Source of the DNA: Anoplolepis gracilipes
Taxonomy: Eukaryota > Arthropoda > Insecta > Hymenoptera > Formicidae
Assembly (NCBI RefSeq): GCF_047496725.1
Contig: NC_132971.1
Span: forward strand, 1,629,001 to 1,693,000
Length of the DNA: 64,000 bases
Direction of reading: 5' to 3'
Made by a program: the position numbers and the translations under genes. Shown piece by piece: positions 51,648 to 61,259 of this stretch (its first letter is position 1; the number at the start of each line of letters is the position of its first letter). A model generated the notes under the pieces. The model did no database searches and was not told the DNA's origin. It saw only the letters and a list, made by a program, of their open reading frames with translations.

Positions 51648-51944
51648 CTAACTCATAGAATTTGATTTGTTGTTTGATTTTATTTCTCTGGACTTGATCC
51701 GCTCGGTAAGTTGGTCTACAGTGGTTTCTACTAGTTTTATCTGTTGAAGAGTAAAAATGCGTCCGTTTTCTCTCAACCATGCTAAAAATTGTATACCATG
51801 TTCAGCTGCTTCATGGATCCCTGATGGAAATATTAAATTTCGGTTTTTTATCTGATTATTATTTCTATGAATATTATTATTGTGGTTTTTTACTGAATTG
51901 TTTGGTACAAGTTGCCCATCTAGTGAAGAGCAAAACGGAATTTC
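51648..51944 (-). CDS. 98-codon extension beyond the TGA of the distal-antenna-like frame
   Basis: In the same frame as the upstream ORF, directly after TGA (51945-51947), 98 sense codons run to TAG at 51648-51650. The stretch is Asn-rich, then carries a compact block EAAEHGIQFLAWLRENGRIF followed by a helical TLQQIKLVETTVDQLTERI. This resembles the C-terminal conserved block (EHGxxFLxWL) remembered from insect distal antenna proteins. It is either translated by stop-codon readthrough or is the tail of a gene recently broken by a nonsense mutation. Confidence 0.6.
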   Translation of the reverse strand, partial: EIPFCSSLDGQLVPNNSVKNHNNNIHRNNNQIKNRNLIFPSGIHEAAEHGIQFLAWLRENGRIFTLQQIKLVETTVDQLTERIKSREIKSNNKSNSMS

Positions 51945-53063
51945 TCACGGTGGAAGTATCGAATTAATATTCGCTGGTACTTGTTTAAGTTGTTGTTGTT
52001 GTCTAGATTGCTGTCGCAGTAACAACTGGTAAGTTATGTCATGTATGTTTTTTTTATTTTGCGACAGCTTAGACATAGTTGAACCAATGTTATTCCCGTT
52101 CACTATTCTTGAGGATGTTGATGGCACTGAATTATTTACTCTTTCAGTGGTCGGCGATAAGCTTTGTCTTTTAGAAATCCTGTCGAAAGTACTTCCTTGC
52201 GATGTGAGCATTCCACAATGTCTTGTCTTTTTTTCATTGATGTCTATTTGTGAGTTCATCGTGTTAGATATTGTACTATCCATCATTGATACGTTGGCAA
52301 ATGATATATTATTAGTGGATCCTAACGAAGAATATCCACTTCCTTCAAGCAAATTAGGCGTATTAAAAATTCTATTAGTATTTATTAAAACTTGTTGATC
52401 GTAAAACTGCTTTAAAATTTGCGGATTGTCTATCATATTGTTGCTTAGCATATTGTTCATTTGTAGTGACAAAATGGCTGAATTGTATTGAAACTCATAC
52501 TGTTTTATTGATGATAATGATGTACTACTCGTAGACGTGGATAACATATCATTGTCCATTTTCATACTTTTTTTGTGTGGTTCCACTTCTTCGGATGATT
52601 CCTTTGTGTCTGTTGATATGGACGCTTCTGTTAAATTTGTTAAAGGAGAACACGATGAAGATTCCGGTGTATTGCTTTTTGAGAATGATGAAAGCCTTTC
52701 CAAATTTCTATTGTTTTTTATGAGAGCTTGGTTTATAAGCTTATGTGCAGCTTTGCACCATCCTCGTAAAGTGGATTCAGGGACTCCGATATCTCGCGAA
52801 ACCGATGCTTTCGTTTCACCATTACGAATCCTTATTATAGCTTGCAGTTTTTGCGACAGAGTTCGTAACGGAAGTTTCCTTCCCAGTCGCGATGGTGCTT
52901 TATTCCGTGGCATGCTTAATTTTGAATCTTTGGTCAAGTCAATGGCAGAGTTTATTGCCCATTGATGCTCCATGGTTGGCGATGGTGCTTTATTCCGTGG
53001 CATGTTTAATTCTGAATTTTTGGTCAAGTCAATGGGAGAGTTTATTGCGTATTGATGCTCCAT
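51945..53063 (-). CDS. Distal antenna-like protein with pipsqueak (psq) HTH domain (372 aa to first stop)
   Basis: Single-exon frame. Residues 61-104 form a psq/CENP-B-type helix-turn-helix: LRTLSQKLQAIIRIRNGETK then ASVSRDIGVPESTLRGWCK, matching the dan/danr group of nuclear regulators of antenna and eye identity. The rest is Ser/Asn-rich, with a PHKKSMK basic patch and a terminal Gln run. The first 60 residues are two copies of one 30-residue unit, each starting MEHQ, so a second start lies at 52971-52973. The frame ends TGA, but the reading frame stays open for 98 more codons. The start at 53061-53063 has a good context (CCAACCATGG). Absence of introns could mean a retrocopy or a naturally intronless gene. 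Confidence 0.72.
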   Translation of the reverse strand: MEHQYAINSPIDLTKNSELNMPRNKAPSPTMEHQWAINSAIDLTKDSKLSMPRNKAPSRLGRKLPLRTLSQKLQAIIRIRNGETKASVSRDIGVPESTLRGWCKAAHKLINQALIKNNRNLERLSSFSKSNTPESSSCSPLTNLTEASISTDTKESSEEVEPHKKSMKMDNDMLSTSTSSTSLSSIKQYEFQYNSAILSLQMNNMLSNNMIDNPQILKQFYDQQVLINTNRIFNTPNLLEGSGYSSLGSTNNISFANVSMMDSTISNTMNSQIDINEKKTRHCGMLTSQGSTFDRISKRQSLSPTTERVNNSVPSTSSRIVNGNNIGSTMSKLSQNKKNIHDITYQLLLRQQSRQQQQLKQVPANINSILPP

Positions 53064-53070
53064 GGTTGGC
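52891..53070 (-). repeat. 90-bp tandem duplication spanning the start codon
   Basis: Units 52891-52980 and 52981-53070 match almost throughout, include the CCAACCATGG initiation context, and keep frame (30 codons). Confidence 0.95.
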
Positions 53071-53448
53071 GATAAGTTTCTCGTGTAGCGATGAAAACGA
53101 TAGTAACAATTGTACTCGATCTTTCAGTCCCCCTTCTCTTTCCTCTTCTTACGCTGCAACAGCTGGTCGGGGAAATAATACTCCTGATGGAATATGTGCA
53201 CAAGCCTTAGCGCTTTCTTCGCTCCTGCGGTTGCAACTATTAACCAATTCGCACTGCGCACGGGAAACGAACTGAAAAAAATAATTTTTTTAACTGCAAC
53301 CAAAATATATTGTGCACCTGTTTTGATTGATAACATAAAATGTTTTATTAATGCTAACCAAATTTATTATACAGAGAACAAAATTGAAAAATTAATAGTC
53401 GATTTGAAAGATAAAGATTTTCTCCTGGATTTATTACATATATAGGTA
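53071..53448. other. 5' flank of the distal-antenna-like gene
   Basis: Probable promoter/5' UTR side of the minus-strand gene. No TATA box or other gene is clear. Confidence 0.4.
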
Positions 53449-53958
53449 TATACAAGTTGATTCAAAACAATCTGATGTCCTTAAAATGACATGTTCTTAA
53501 GCGAATTCTAAGACGATTTTTCCTTTTACAAAATTTTGTCTGAAGCTTAGTGTCTGAGTTATAATTGAAAATAGTTAACTAATATTTACGAACCGGATAT
53601 AACGGGCATGCAGGAACGGCGCAACGCATCATGAAACGAATGGCTTCTCTGCGGTCATTAATATTGTATAATATTGTATAGAATGCAATAATAATTCGAT
53701 AAACTTCAAACGATATTGTATAATAATATTGTATAATAATAATTATTATTATTGTATGATATTAATTGTATAAAAGTCATTTATTTCATGACGCGTTCCA
53801 CCTTGCCTATTGCACTCGGCTCGTAAATAGCTAATTATTTTTAATTATAACTCAGAAACTAAGTTTTAGACAAAATTTTGTAAAAGGAAAAATCGTCTCA
53901 GAATTTACTCAGGAATATGTCATTTTAAGGACATCAGGTTGTTTTGAATCACCCTGTA
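53449..53958. mobile_element. MITE with long inverted arms, TATACARG ends
   Basis: The left arm (53449-53640, GTTGATTCAAAACAATCTGATG...) pairs with the right arm (53770-53958, ...ATCAGGTTGTTTTGAATCACC), including an ACAAAATTTTGT core. About 510 bp in all, with no transposase frame. A TA microsatellite follows at 53963-54006. Confidence 0.85.
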
Positions 53959-53962
53959 TATA

Positions 53963-53964
53963 TA

Positions 53965-54006
<42 letters not shown>
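53963..54006. repeat. (TA)n microsatellite
   Basis: TA dinucleotide run immediately next to the MITE end. Confidence 0.95.
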
Positions 54007-54010
<4 letters not shown>

Positions 54011-54407
54011 CGAATTAGATCACAATTATAAAATATGATTAATCAAAAGAAATTTATTTATCAAATAGGCAAAGAGTGTATGTGCGTACGTGCGTGTGTG
54101 TGTGTATATGTTAGGTAGGATAGATAAGTTTGTAAGTTAGTAATTGTAATTAAGGATAATTATGTAAATGCGAAGAGTAAATGTAATTACAAGTTTAGTA
54201 AGTGGTACTTTGTGATGTATGGATTTATGTATAATTAATTATACTATATTATTGGAATTATTATTATATGTACATATATTATAATTGTATTATTATTGTA
54301 ATCCCCTGAGGGGAAGCAATAAAAAGGTATCTATCTATCTATACTTATAATAAATAATTTTTTTTTTACATTGATGACAATGAGTAACAGATAATAGCGA
54401 CTAGGTA
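54007..54407. other. AT-rich intergenic
   Basis: Holds a short GTGTGTG tract (54090-54103) and a (CTAT)n run at 54332-54342. No gene seen. Confidence 0.5.
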
Positions 54408-54734
54408 TATACAGGGTGTTCAGAAATTAAACCGACAAACTTTCAGAAACGTATCGTTACAGCGCTATGGCACACAGTGAAAAAGGTCGGAAAAAAAATC
54501 GAATAACTTTGAAACGACTGATCCAAAGTAGATAATAATATTTTGAAAAGATTTCGAGGAGAGTTACAAAAATATGCGATGAAAACTAGACGGTTTTATT
54601 TAAAAAATTCAAGATGATCTCGACCTGATCTTAGCGACGTTTCCGACTCTAGGTTCACTTGCAAAAAATGATCCTTTTGTTGTCCCCGACAACTTCTGAA
54701 AGTTTGTCGGTTTAATTTCCGAACACCCTGTATA
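54408..54734. mobile_element. MITE with TATACAGGGTGTTC ends
   Basis: The left 41 bp (TATACAGGGTGTTCAGAAAT... to TTTCAGAA) and the right end are reverse complements with one or two mismatches. The 327-bp element has no coding capacity and is flanked by TA-rich sequence that could be the target duplication. Confidence 0.88.
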
Positions 54735-55790
54735 AGTATTAATATTTATTTGAAAATTATATGTGTAAAAATTTAAACATATATTGAATTTTATATATTT
54801 TTTTTTACCTTTTATATATTTATACCTTTTTACCTTTTATATATTTATATGTATATTTTTATATATTTTATACCTTTTTTGTATATTTTATATTGTCTTT
54901 AATTTTGTATCAATAATTAGAAAATAATTTATGTAACAACATTATATTTCTGAGTTTGATATTTGGTCATTATCTATTTGTTGTATTTTTGTATGCACGA
55001 ATAAAAGATTATTTTTAATATTCCTATTTTTTTATCATAAAAACAAAAACGATCTGAAAAAATTCATTTTTGGAGTGTCCTTCATTTCCTCTGGCCCTTC
55101 AAATTCAAATATACAGTCTTTCTCCTCTTTATATGCGATAAAAGAGTTAACCGGCGATGGTGAAATTGGCCCTAAGAAAGCAAGCCGCCGCGATTACATT
55201 TTCACACATTTATATATATATATACATATTTATTTCACATTCATTTCGAAAAATACACATTTTCGAAAAAAATGTTTCATACAAAAATTATAGCATTTTA
55301 AAATAGCAAAAAATCTTTGCATTGTCAGAAATTTTTTCCTATCGCGATAAGTCACGGAGCGCTTATTAATCTTTTTCTTTAATATAAAATATAATAAAAT
55401 ATCACATTGGTGATACTATCATTCCACACTGCCAGTCATCCTATTATCCCACCGATGTAATATCTTACATTAAAACGTTGCGCGACAAATACTTACATAT
55501 CCCAGGTAGTACTGTTCGTTTTATAAACGTTTTCTAAACGTATCTAATATGAAAAGATACGTCTGCAATCTGAAATTTTCAATGTTGCACTTTTCGATAA
55601 TTACACTATTGATCAAACCGATGTTATTGTACGATTTAATTATTGATTTAATTAAATTACTAAACTTTAACACTTTAATTGAATATTAAACCGAACTCTG
55701 ATAATACAGCTGGTGCGAGACTAAATTCACTTTTCTCTACTTCTCTACTTCTTGAATGGTACTAGTTGTGAGAAAACTAAAGTTCTGAGG
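54735..55790. other. AT-rich intergenic
   Basis: No gene or clear element recognised. Confidence 0.5.
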
Positions 55791-55799
55791 TGGTTATTG

Positions 55800-56260
55800 A
55801 GATTTTTTGGGTTTTCCCTCACTCTTTGCCTCTCTCTCCACGTCTATGCGATATATGTAGAGGGGCAATAATAAGCGCATTCCTGTGATGTGTGAGCTCA
55901 GAGCACCCGATAGCAGAAAAGTCATTTTCAAGGCTCGCAATAGAGGCCAAATAGAGGGGATAAAAGCCGGGAGAAGGAATGATGCACACAAATACGAACC
56001 GCTTACGTGTGTCACAAAAGGCGTGCCAGCTGCCAGCGGTGACCGTCGCGCGGATTGCGTAGCAACGAAATGTTTGGCGCGCGAGGAGAGTGGGAGAGCC
56101 GGCCTATGAACGAGCAGAAGAGCGTACGGCCCATTCGCCGATCTCTTTTGACCCTTCCGATTGGCCGGCGTAGGTAGGGCGCAGTCGGGCGCCGCTTGTG
56201 CCCTCCCCCTCTCTCCGTCTCTCACCACATCCCGGAAATTCTCTAAGCGCGGCTCGCTTC
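55800..56260. promoter_or_regulatory. Isolated GC/CpG-rich patch
   Basis: GC-rich, CpG-containing sequence with a CCAAT-type GATTGGCCGG element stands out from AT-rich flanks, like the Hairless and MTA leaders, but no gene is recognised beside it. Open frames here (178 aa minus) have no family features. It may be a promoter of an unseen transcript or a transposon remnant. Confidence 0.3.
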
Positions 56261-56649
56261 TTGTCTTTGCCTTTTTTCCAAAATTAATTATGGATATGAG
56301 TTTGTTCCAGAAACTTGAAAGTATTTTCACGAAGTTTTACAGATTTTTTGAATTAATTTAAATAAATGAAAAAACAGTCGGACTTGAAATACCCATGTGT
56401 GTATGGGCATCTAAATGTAGTGTGTATCGGGGTTAATTAATATTTTGATAATTATTGCGAAAATCGCAAAATTATCTAATACTTTTTTGTTCAGTTCCCT
56501 TGTTCAGTAACATAAAAATTATCACAAGATATATAATATAAAAATGACAGAATGAGAAGACCATATAAAATTATTACATACATAATAAAAATGAAAAGTA
56601 ATAAATTAGTAAGGTGTGTCGAACGAACGTTTCGGCTTGATTTTTTACA

Positions 56650-57146
56650 ATGGTACTAAACGCAAAAAAGAAGATTCTTCCTATTTCACTATCCCGTTCC
56701 TTCCTGAGAGGCTTAACTGAGAATTTTGGAGAGATAGTTAAGAATACCGGAACGACTGTTTCATTTTTTAGTTGCAATAAACTCAATAACATTATTAAAG
56801 TACAAAAAGACACGATTCCTAAATTTTGCAATACTAACGTTGTTTACAAAATTAAATGCAACGATTGCAACGCGTCATATGTCGCACAAACTGGTAGAAA
56901 ATTAAACACTCATTCAACGAACATTCAACGAACATCGACAACACATCCGCAAGAATACTACCAGTAAATTCGTTATAACTGAACATCGAATTAACAAAAA
57001 CCACAATTTTGAACAATGTCGATATTTTAGATAAAGAGACTCATTACAGAAAGCGTCTAATCTCAGAAATGTTGCATATAAAAATACAACATAACAGTTT
57101 AAATCTGCAGACCGATAACGGAGTGCTTACCGGAGATCTATACTAA
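56650..57146 (+). pseudogene. Penelope-like retroelement, GIY-YIG endonuclease end, frameshifted
   Basis: The frame reads VVYKIKCNDCNASYVAQTGRKL, the GIY-YIG nuclease start typical of Penelope-like elements, where SYVGQTxR is usual (here Ala replaces Gly). After a frame change it continues FNEHRQHIRKN and SKFVITEHRINKNHNFE, then in a further frame DKETHYRKRLISEMLHIK and NSLNLQTD. All parts are in the family order but broken by frameshifts, and no reverse transcriptase is upstream, so this is a dead 3' fragment. Confidence 0.75.
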
Positions 57147-57479
57147 TGTGATTAATAAGATCCCCGCTTCGCGACATTGTTGAGTACAGTAAAGTTCCAT
57201 TACTTTCTTTTTTCCTTTTTCAAATTACTTCGATGTGCAGATTATCACCACTATTTATTCCGTTTCCAGACGGTCATATAAACAAATGAATATTCACAGT
57301 ACGTTCCTCCTAATCAACTAATTAGCGAGGTACAATACTGCAGAACATTCCGGGAAATTAATCTCTTTTCTGTTGATTCAAGACGGCAAACTATGAATAT
57401 TTTAAACGTTGAGTTTATATATTTAGCAGTAATTTTATTATACAATGACTCATTATAATATTTGAACCACTAGCGGATT

Positions 57480-57494
57480 CTGGGGGGGGGGGGG
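57480..57494. repeat. Poly-G run
   Basis: About 13 consecutive G after GGATTCTG, followed by TTAAACCTCCCCCTCT. It could be part of an unclassified repeat. Confidence 0.8.
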
Positions 57495-57499
57495 TTAAA

Positions 57500-58010
57500 C
57501 CTCCCCCTCTCGAAATGAAAAGAAATCAATTTTAATGAATTTTGTTTAAAAAAACATGCCACCTATTTCTTTTATAATTGAGTTTAAGGAGAGCTTTGTA
57601 GCTCCACTATTTCGTCCTATCTTTGTTATTTACAGAAATTGATTAGAGCAGCTAAGTACCGCTACATAACATTTTCTCGAACTCAGCCTGTATAATAATA
57701 ATACATAGACACGAGCGGGGACTGCGCGGTAGTGTGTGTCTCAACGAAAAATTTCTTAGTCATGAAAGTCTATTATAGTTTTCAGTTTCTGTTAAAATCT
57801 TCACCTCTAGACCAGCATAATTTGTATCTTTTAGAAAACATTCTTGAAATGTATAAATCGGATTGCTGTCAGCATTAAAAAATTAAAGTATTATTATAGA
57901 GCATATTTAAAAAAAAAGATTAGTTTTATCTTGCAGTTTCTAATTCTTGAGTGCTGGCATTTATGACAGTCTGAACCAATGTATTCATTACTTCAAATTT
58001 TAATATTTCA
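57500..58010. other. Intergenic, unassigned
   Basis: No gene recognised. Short AT-rich and low-complexity stretches only. Confidence 0.4.
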
Positions 58011-58024
58011 TTCTTAAAACATTT

Positions 58025-58378
58025 TAACATTGATGCCACAAATGTTCAACAGGATCTGACATATTATTTAAAGGATTCAAATTGTTTGTACGTACATCCG
58101 TTGATTTTATAATTATAGGTTGCTTTATTGAATCTGCTAATGCTTCACTAGCTCTAGTATAAGCATCTTCATTTGATTTACGTATCTTTCCAGATTTTTT
58201 AATTGACGAAAGTAAATTATTATGTCATTTTTCTTTTCAATTAATCTGCGAGAGTATACTTTAATGCAATTTTTTTCGTATAACTTAACTGCGATGTTTT
58301 GATTGGTTCTCGCAATGAGCACAGGATCATGCAAGAAAAATAGTCCCTGTTCTATCACGAAAATCTAACAGATAAGTC
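58025..58378 (-). pseudogene. Coding-like remnant, unknown family
   Basis: Two overlapping minus-strand frames look coding: HDPVLIARTNQNIAVKLYEK up to about 58210, then, after a shift, GKIRKSNEDAYTRASEALAD and NNLNPLNNMSDPVEHLWHQC, ending in stops. This suggests one frameshifted remnant, possibly of a transposon gene. The family is not recognised. Confidence 0.35.
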
Positions 58379-58651
58379 AGCAGCGTAATCAACAAACATA
58401 TGATTTCCAGCCTAGCAGACAACAAGATTGCCAGCACAAGGGCACACAAATATTCCAGATGATAAAACAGATAAGATCCCTTTCAACCGATAAAGTAACC
58501 GCATAGCATTTTATTGGTTGAACGAGATCTTAAGATGATCTTAAATATAAGAACGGACTATGAATACCGGCCCGTGTGCCGCTAGCTTAACGCATGCGCT
58601 ATGGTGTCTGGCTTTCTGCTTACGGCTTCAGCAATTTTATGTGCTTCCACC

Positions 58652-58801
58652 TTAAGGCTGGTTCTACAATAGCTGTCGTAAGTCGGATGTGAGTCATGAG
58701 AGTTGCCCAATCATATTCGATTATTCTTCTCTAAAGTCAACTGTGATTGGTCAACTCTTCCGACATCCGACTTACGACAGCTATTGTAGAACCAACCTTA
58801 A
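58652..58801. mobile_element. Palindromic TTAA element 1
   Basis: 150 bp, nearly complete palindrome: the arms start TTAAGGCTGGTTCTACAATA and end with the complement of the same. TTAA at both edges fits a piggyBac-type target site. Confidence 0.85.
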
Positions 58802-58928
58802 GGCCGCAGCACACAATTTTGCATAATGTATTATGCATAAGGAATTCGATTGGTTGAATTATAGACCAATCAGTTTTTTTATGCATTTGTGTTATGCGTT
58901 ATGGAAAAGTGTGTGTTGCGGCCTTTAG
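58798..58928. mobile_element. Palindromic element 2, abutting element 1
   Basis: The ends TTAAGGCCGCAGCACACA and TGTGTGTTGCGGCCTTTA are inverted, and the middle (ATTGGTTGAATTATAGACCAAT) is also palindromic. It shares the TTAA at 58798-58801 with element 1. Confidence 0.85.
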
Positions 58929-59553
58929 GAGAGAGTAGACACAGTGCATAGGCAATTTTCTGTCCATGGTGTAAATGAATGTAATATATTGTAAAAGCAC
59001 ACACGGTGCTTGTTTTTTTAGTAAATTTGTTGTGCACTATTTTGTTGACTACGTTGTATGCTGCTAGTTTTTTTCAAGGAAGAAAAATTGTCTTAATAGT
59101 TGGAATAGTACTTTATATAAAACACGTTAGAATTCTTTTTTTAAGAAATAAAGGTATAAAAATCTATTTACTATGTATATGTCGTAGGCAAATGGTTATT
59201 TTAGGAAAATAGCTTTTGACTAGGCAAATGCTATCTGGCTGGCCACGTGGCTTTTGCACATTTATTTTTATGTTTCAATGCTATTTTCCTAGTCAAATGC
59301 TATTTCACTGAAGCGCTGTTAGGCAAATGGCTCAACGAAGCGTGCATCGATGCATTCAGTATTTGTTTTGTAAGATTATGAATGAAAAATTATAAATGTA
59401 GTGTAAGAGTTCGGACATAGGTTGAATTAAGATTTTACATTGAAACTTCCACACAATACTGTCAGTTTCCACACAGTACTGATAGTTTCTACGCTCTCAA
59501 GTTTTGTTATATTTTTTTATGCGGACGGAGCTTCGCCCCGTTCTCCTATGCAC
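58929..59553. other. Intergenic
   Basis: No gene is seen. Words such as GGCAAATGCTAT and its variants recur at 59175-59335, a hint of a diverged repeat. Confidence 0.4.
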
Positions 59554-59626
59554 TCCCATCTAAGCGTTCTTTTCTGCAGCATGTACATACTAGAAAATAC
59601 ATCTTGAAAAAGAACGCTTAGATGGG
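59554..59626. repeat. Short inverted repeat
   Basis: CCCATCTAAGCGTTCTTTT at 59554-59572 is repeated inverted at 59608-59626, loop about 35 bp; a compact hairpin or MITE remnant. Confidence 0.85.
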
Positions 59627-60129
59627 AATTTCCAATAATTTACCATGATTTTCGATAGCTTAGGTACATTTTTCGTACACGGATATTTTATGAAATTGTT
59701 ATTATTAAGCATTATTTATTAAACTTTACAGGACAAACCTCTTTAAGTAGAATAGGCGAGAACGGATATCTCTTATGGGTATAAATCGACGAAGCAGAAT
59801 CTACAATTCTCGTGTCTGGATATATTCTGGATCGGAATTTCGAGTTAATATACAAATAATGCAGTAATTCGGCAACAAATTATGTTATATTATAAGGAAT
59901 AAACAAAGTAAGTTCTTTTCTCATACTCGTTTTAAGCTATTTTACAATTTTACATAATATAAGACGATATCTAAACTACTGAAAATTTTTTTACAGATGA
60001 AGATTTTGTTTATGTCAGTTATGTCAGTGAAAGTTACAATGCAAAACTCTACATGCGTCTACGTAGCATCAAACTATTTTTCGCACTAACTATCAATTGA
60101 CAGTTAGCGTCTTCGTTATTTTAATTCGA

Positions 60130-61259
60130 AAGGAAGAGGGTCAATAAGGCCCGATTTTCAGCCTCTCAAGATTTTGTTGTAATTCATCAGAATTACTTTT
60201 TAATATGTAAGAAACTAAATTTAGCTAATTTTAGCCTAAATGGACATGTTCAACATACTCATTATCCTATTTAAACAAAAATTTATGGTTATTTTATCTA
60301 ATATTACACTTGCCTGAAAATTTTAAATATTATTGTGGACATCATTAATATTATAATTAATCAAGTAAAAAAGCATATATAATACTATAATTCAATAAAA
60401 TAAACAGGTTTAAAAAAGGCATAAAGAGTTATAAAAAATATGAATTTAATAATCAAAAAATAACATAAAAGGTTACATATGGATGTTACAATTTAGATGT
60501 ATGTGTGGGCATTTTTTTAAACCTGTTCATTTTATTAATATTATAATTTAAAATCATTTTTATACGTAAAATTGATGACGTTAGTGAAATACGTCAGATA
60601 GTGCACACATACCTGGTCGCAAAACCGTGAAAAATGAGTATTTTTCATTGTATTGAATCTATGAGGTGCAAAAAATGTGACTTGGATGATCTAGCAGATT
60701 ATGTATTTTAATTAAATCAGGAAATCATCCGGAAATAAATTTTATTCAACTACTCTCGAGTGTCCAATTAGTGAATGTTTGGAATCAAAATGGAAAAGAG
60801 GAATAAAGCAAATGGAGCAAGAGAAAAAGGAGGTGAAAGAAAGGAAAGAAGGGCCATATTTTTTTATTCTTAGAGCTTGATTTAATTATAATACATAATC
60901 TGTTAGATCAGGCATGGCCACGGGGGCGCCCACGAAGTACGCGAGACGAATGTATTCCTTCTTCACATTTTTTACGTCAAAATGACTACTTTTGCTACCT
61001 GGGTAGATTATAAAAATCATATTTTTTTACACCTTATAGATTCAATACAATAAAAAATACTCGGTTTTGCTACCAGGTTCGTATGTGTACACTATCTGAT
61101 GTATTTCACTGACATTATTAATTTTACGTATAAAAATGATTTTACGAATTTTTGTTTAAACAAGTAAAATTTATAATATAATATTAAGAAGTAATTCTGA
61201 TTAGTAACAACAAAATCCTGAGAGACCCAAAATCAGGCCTTATTGATCTTCCTCCTTTA
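60130..61259. mobile_element. 1.1-kb foldback element
   Basis: The outer ends (AGGGTCAATAAGGCCCGATT at 60138; AATCAGGCCTTATTGATC at 61231) and several inner blocks pair in nested order: TCAGAATTACTTTTTAATAT with its complement near 61185; the GTGAAATACGTCAGATAGTG block at 60584 with 61090-61120; and GATCTAGCAGATTATGTATT at 60689 with 60895-60920. Both arms are several hundred bp. No transposase is seen. Confidence 0.85.
60385..60552. mobile_element. Small MITE nested in the foldback's left arm
   Basis: TATAATTCAATAAAATAAACAGGTTTAAAAAA at its left edge (60388-60419) is inverted at 60512-60550. This block is missing from the right arm of the larger element, so it inserted later. Confidence 0.6.

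Noticed and set aside
55794..56330. 178-aa minus-strand frame
   Set aside because: No motif or splice context; codons reflect the local GC-rich patch.
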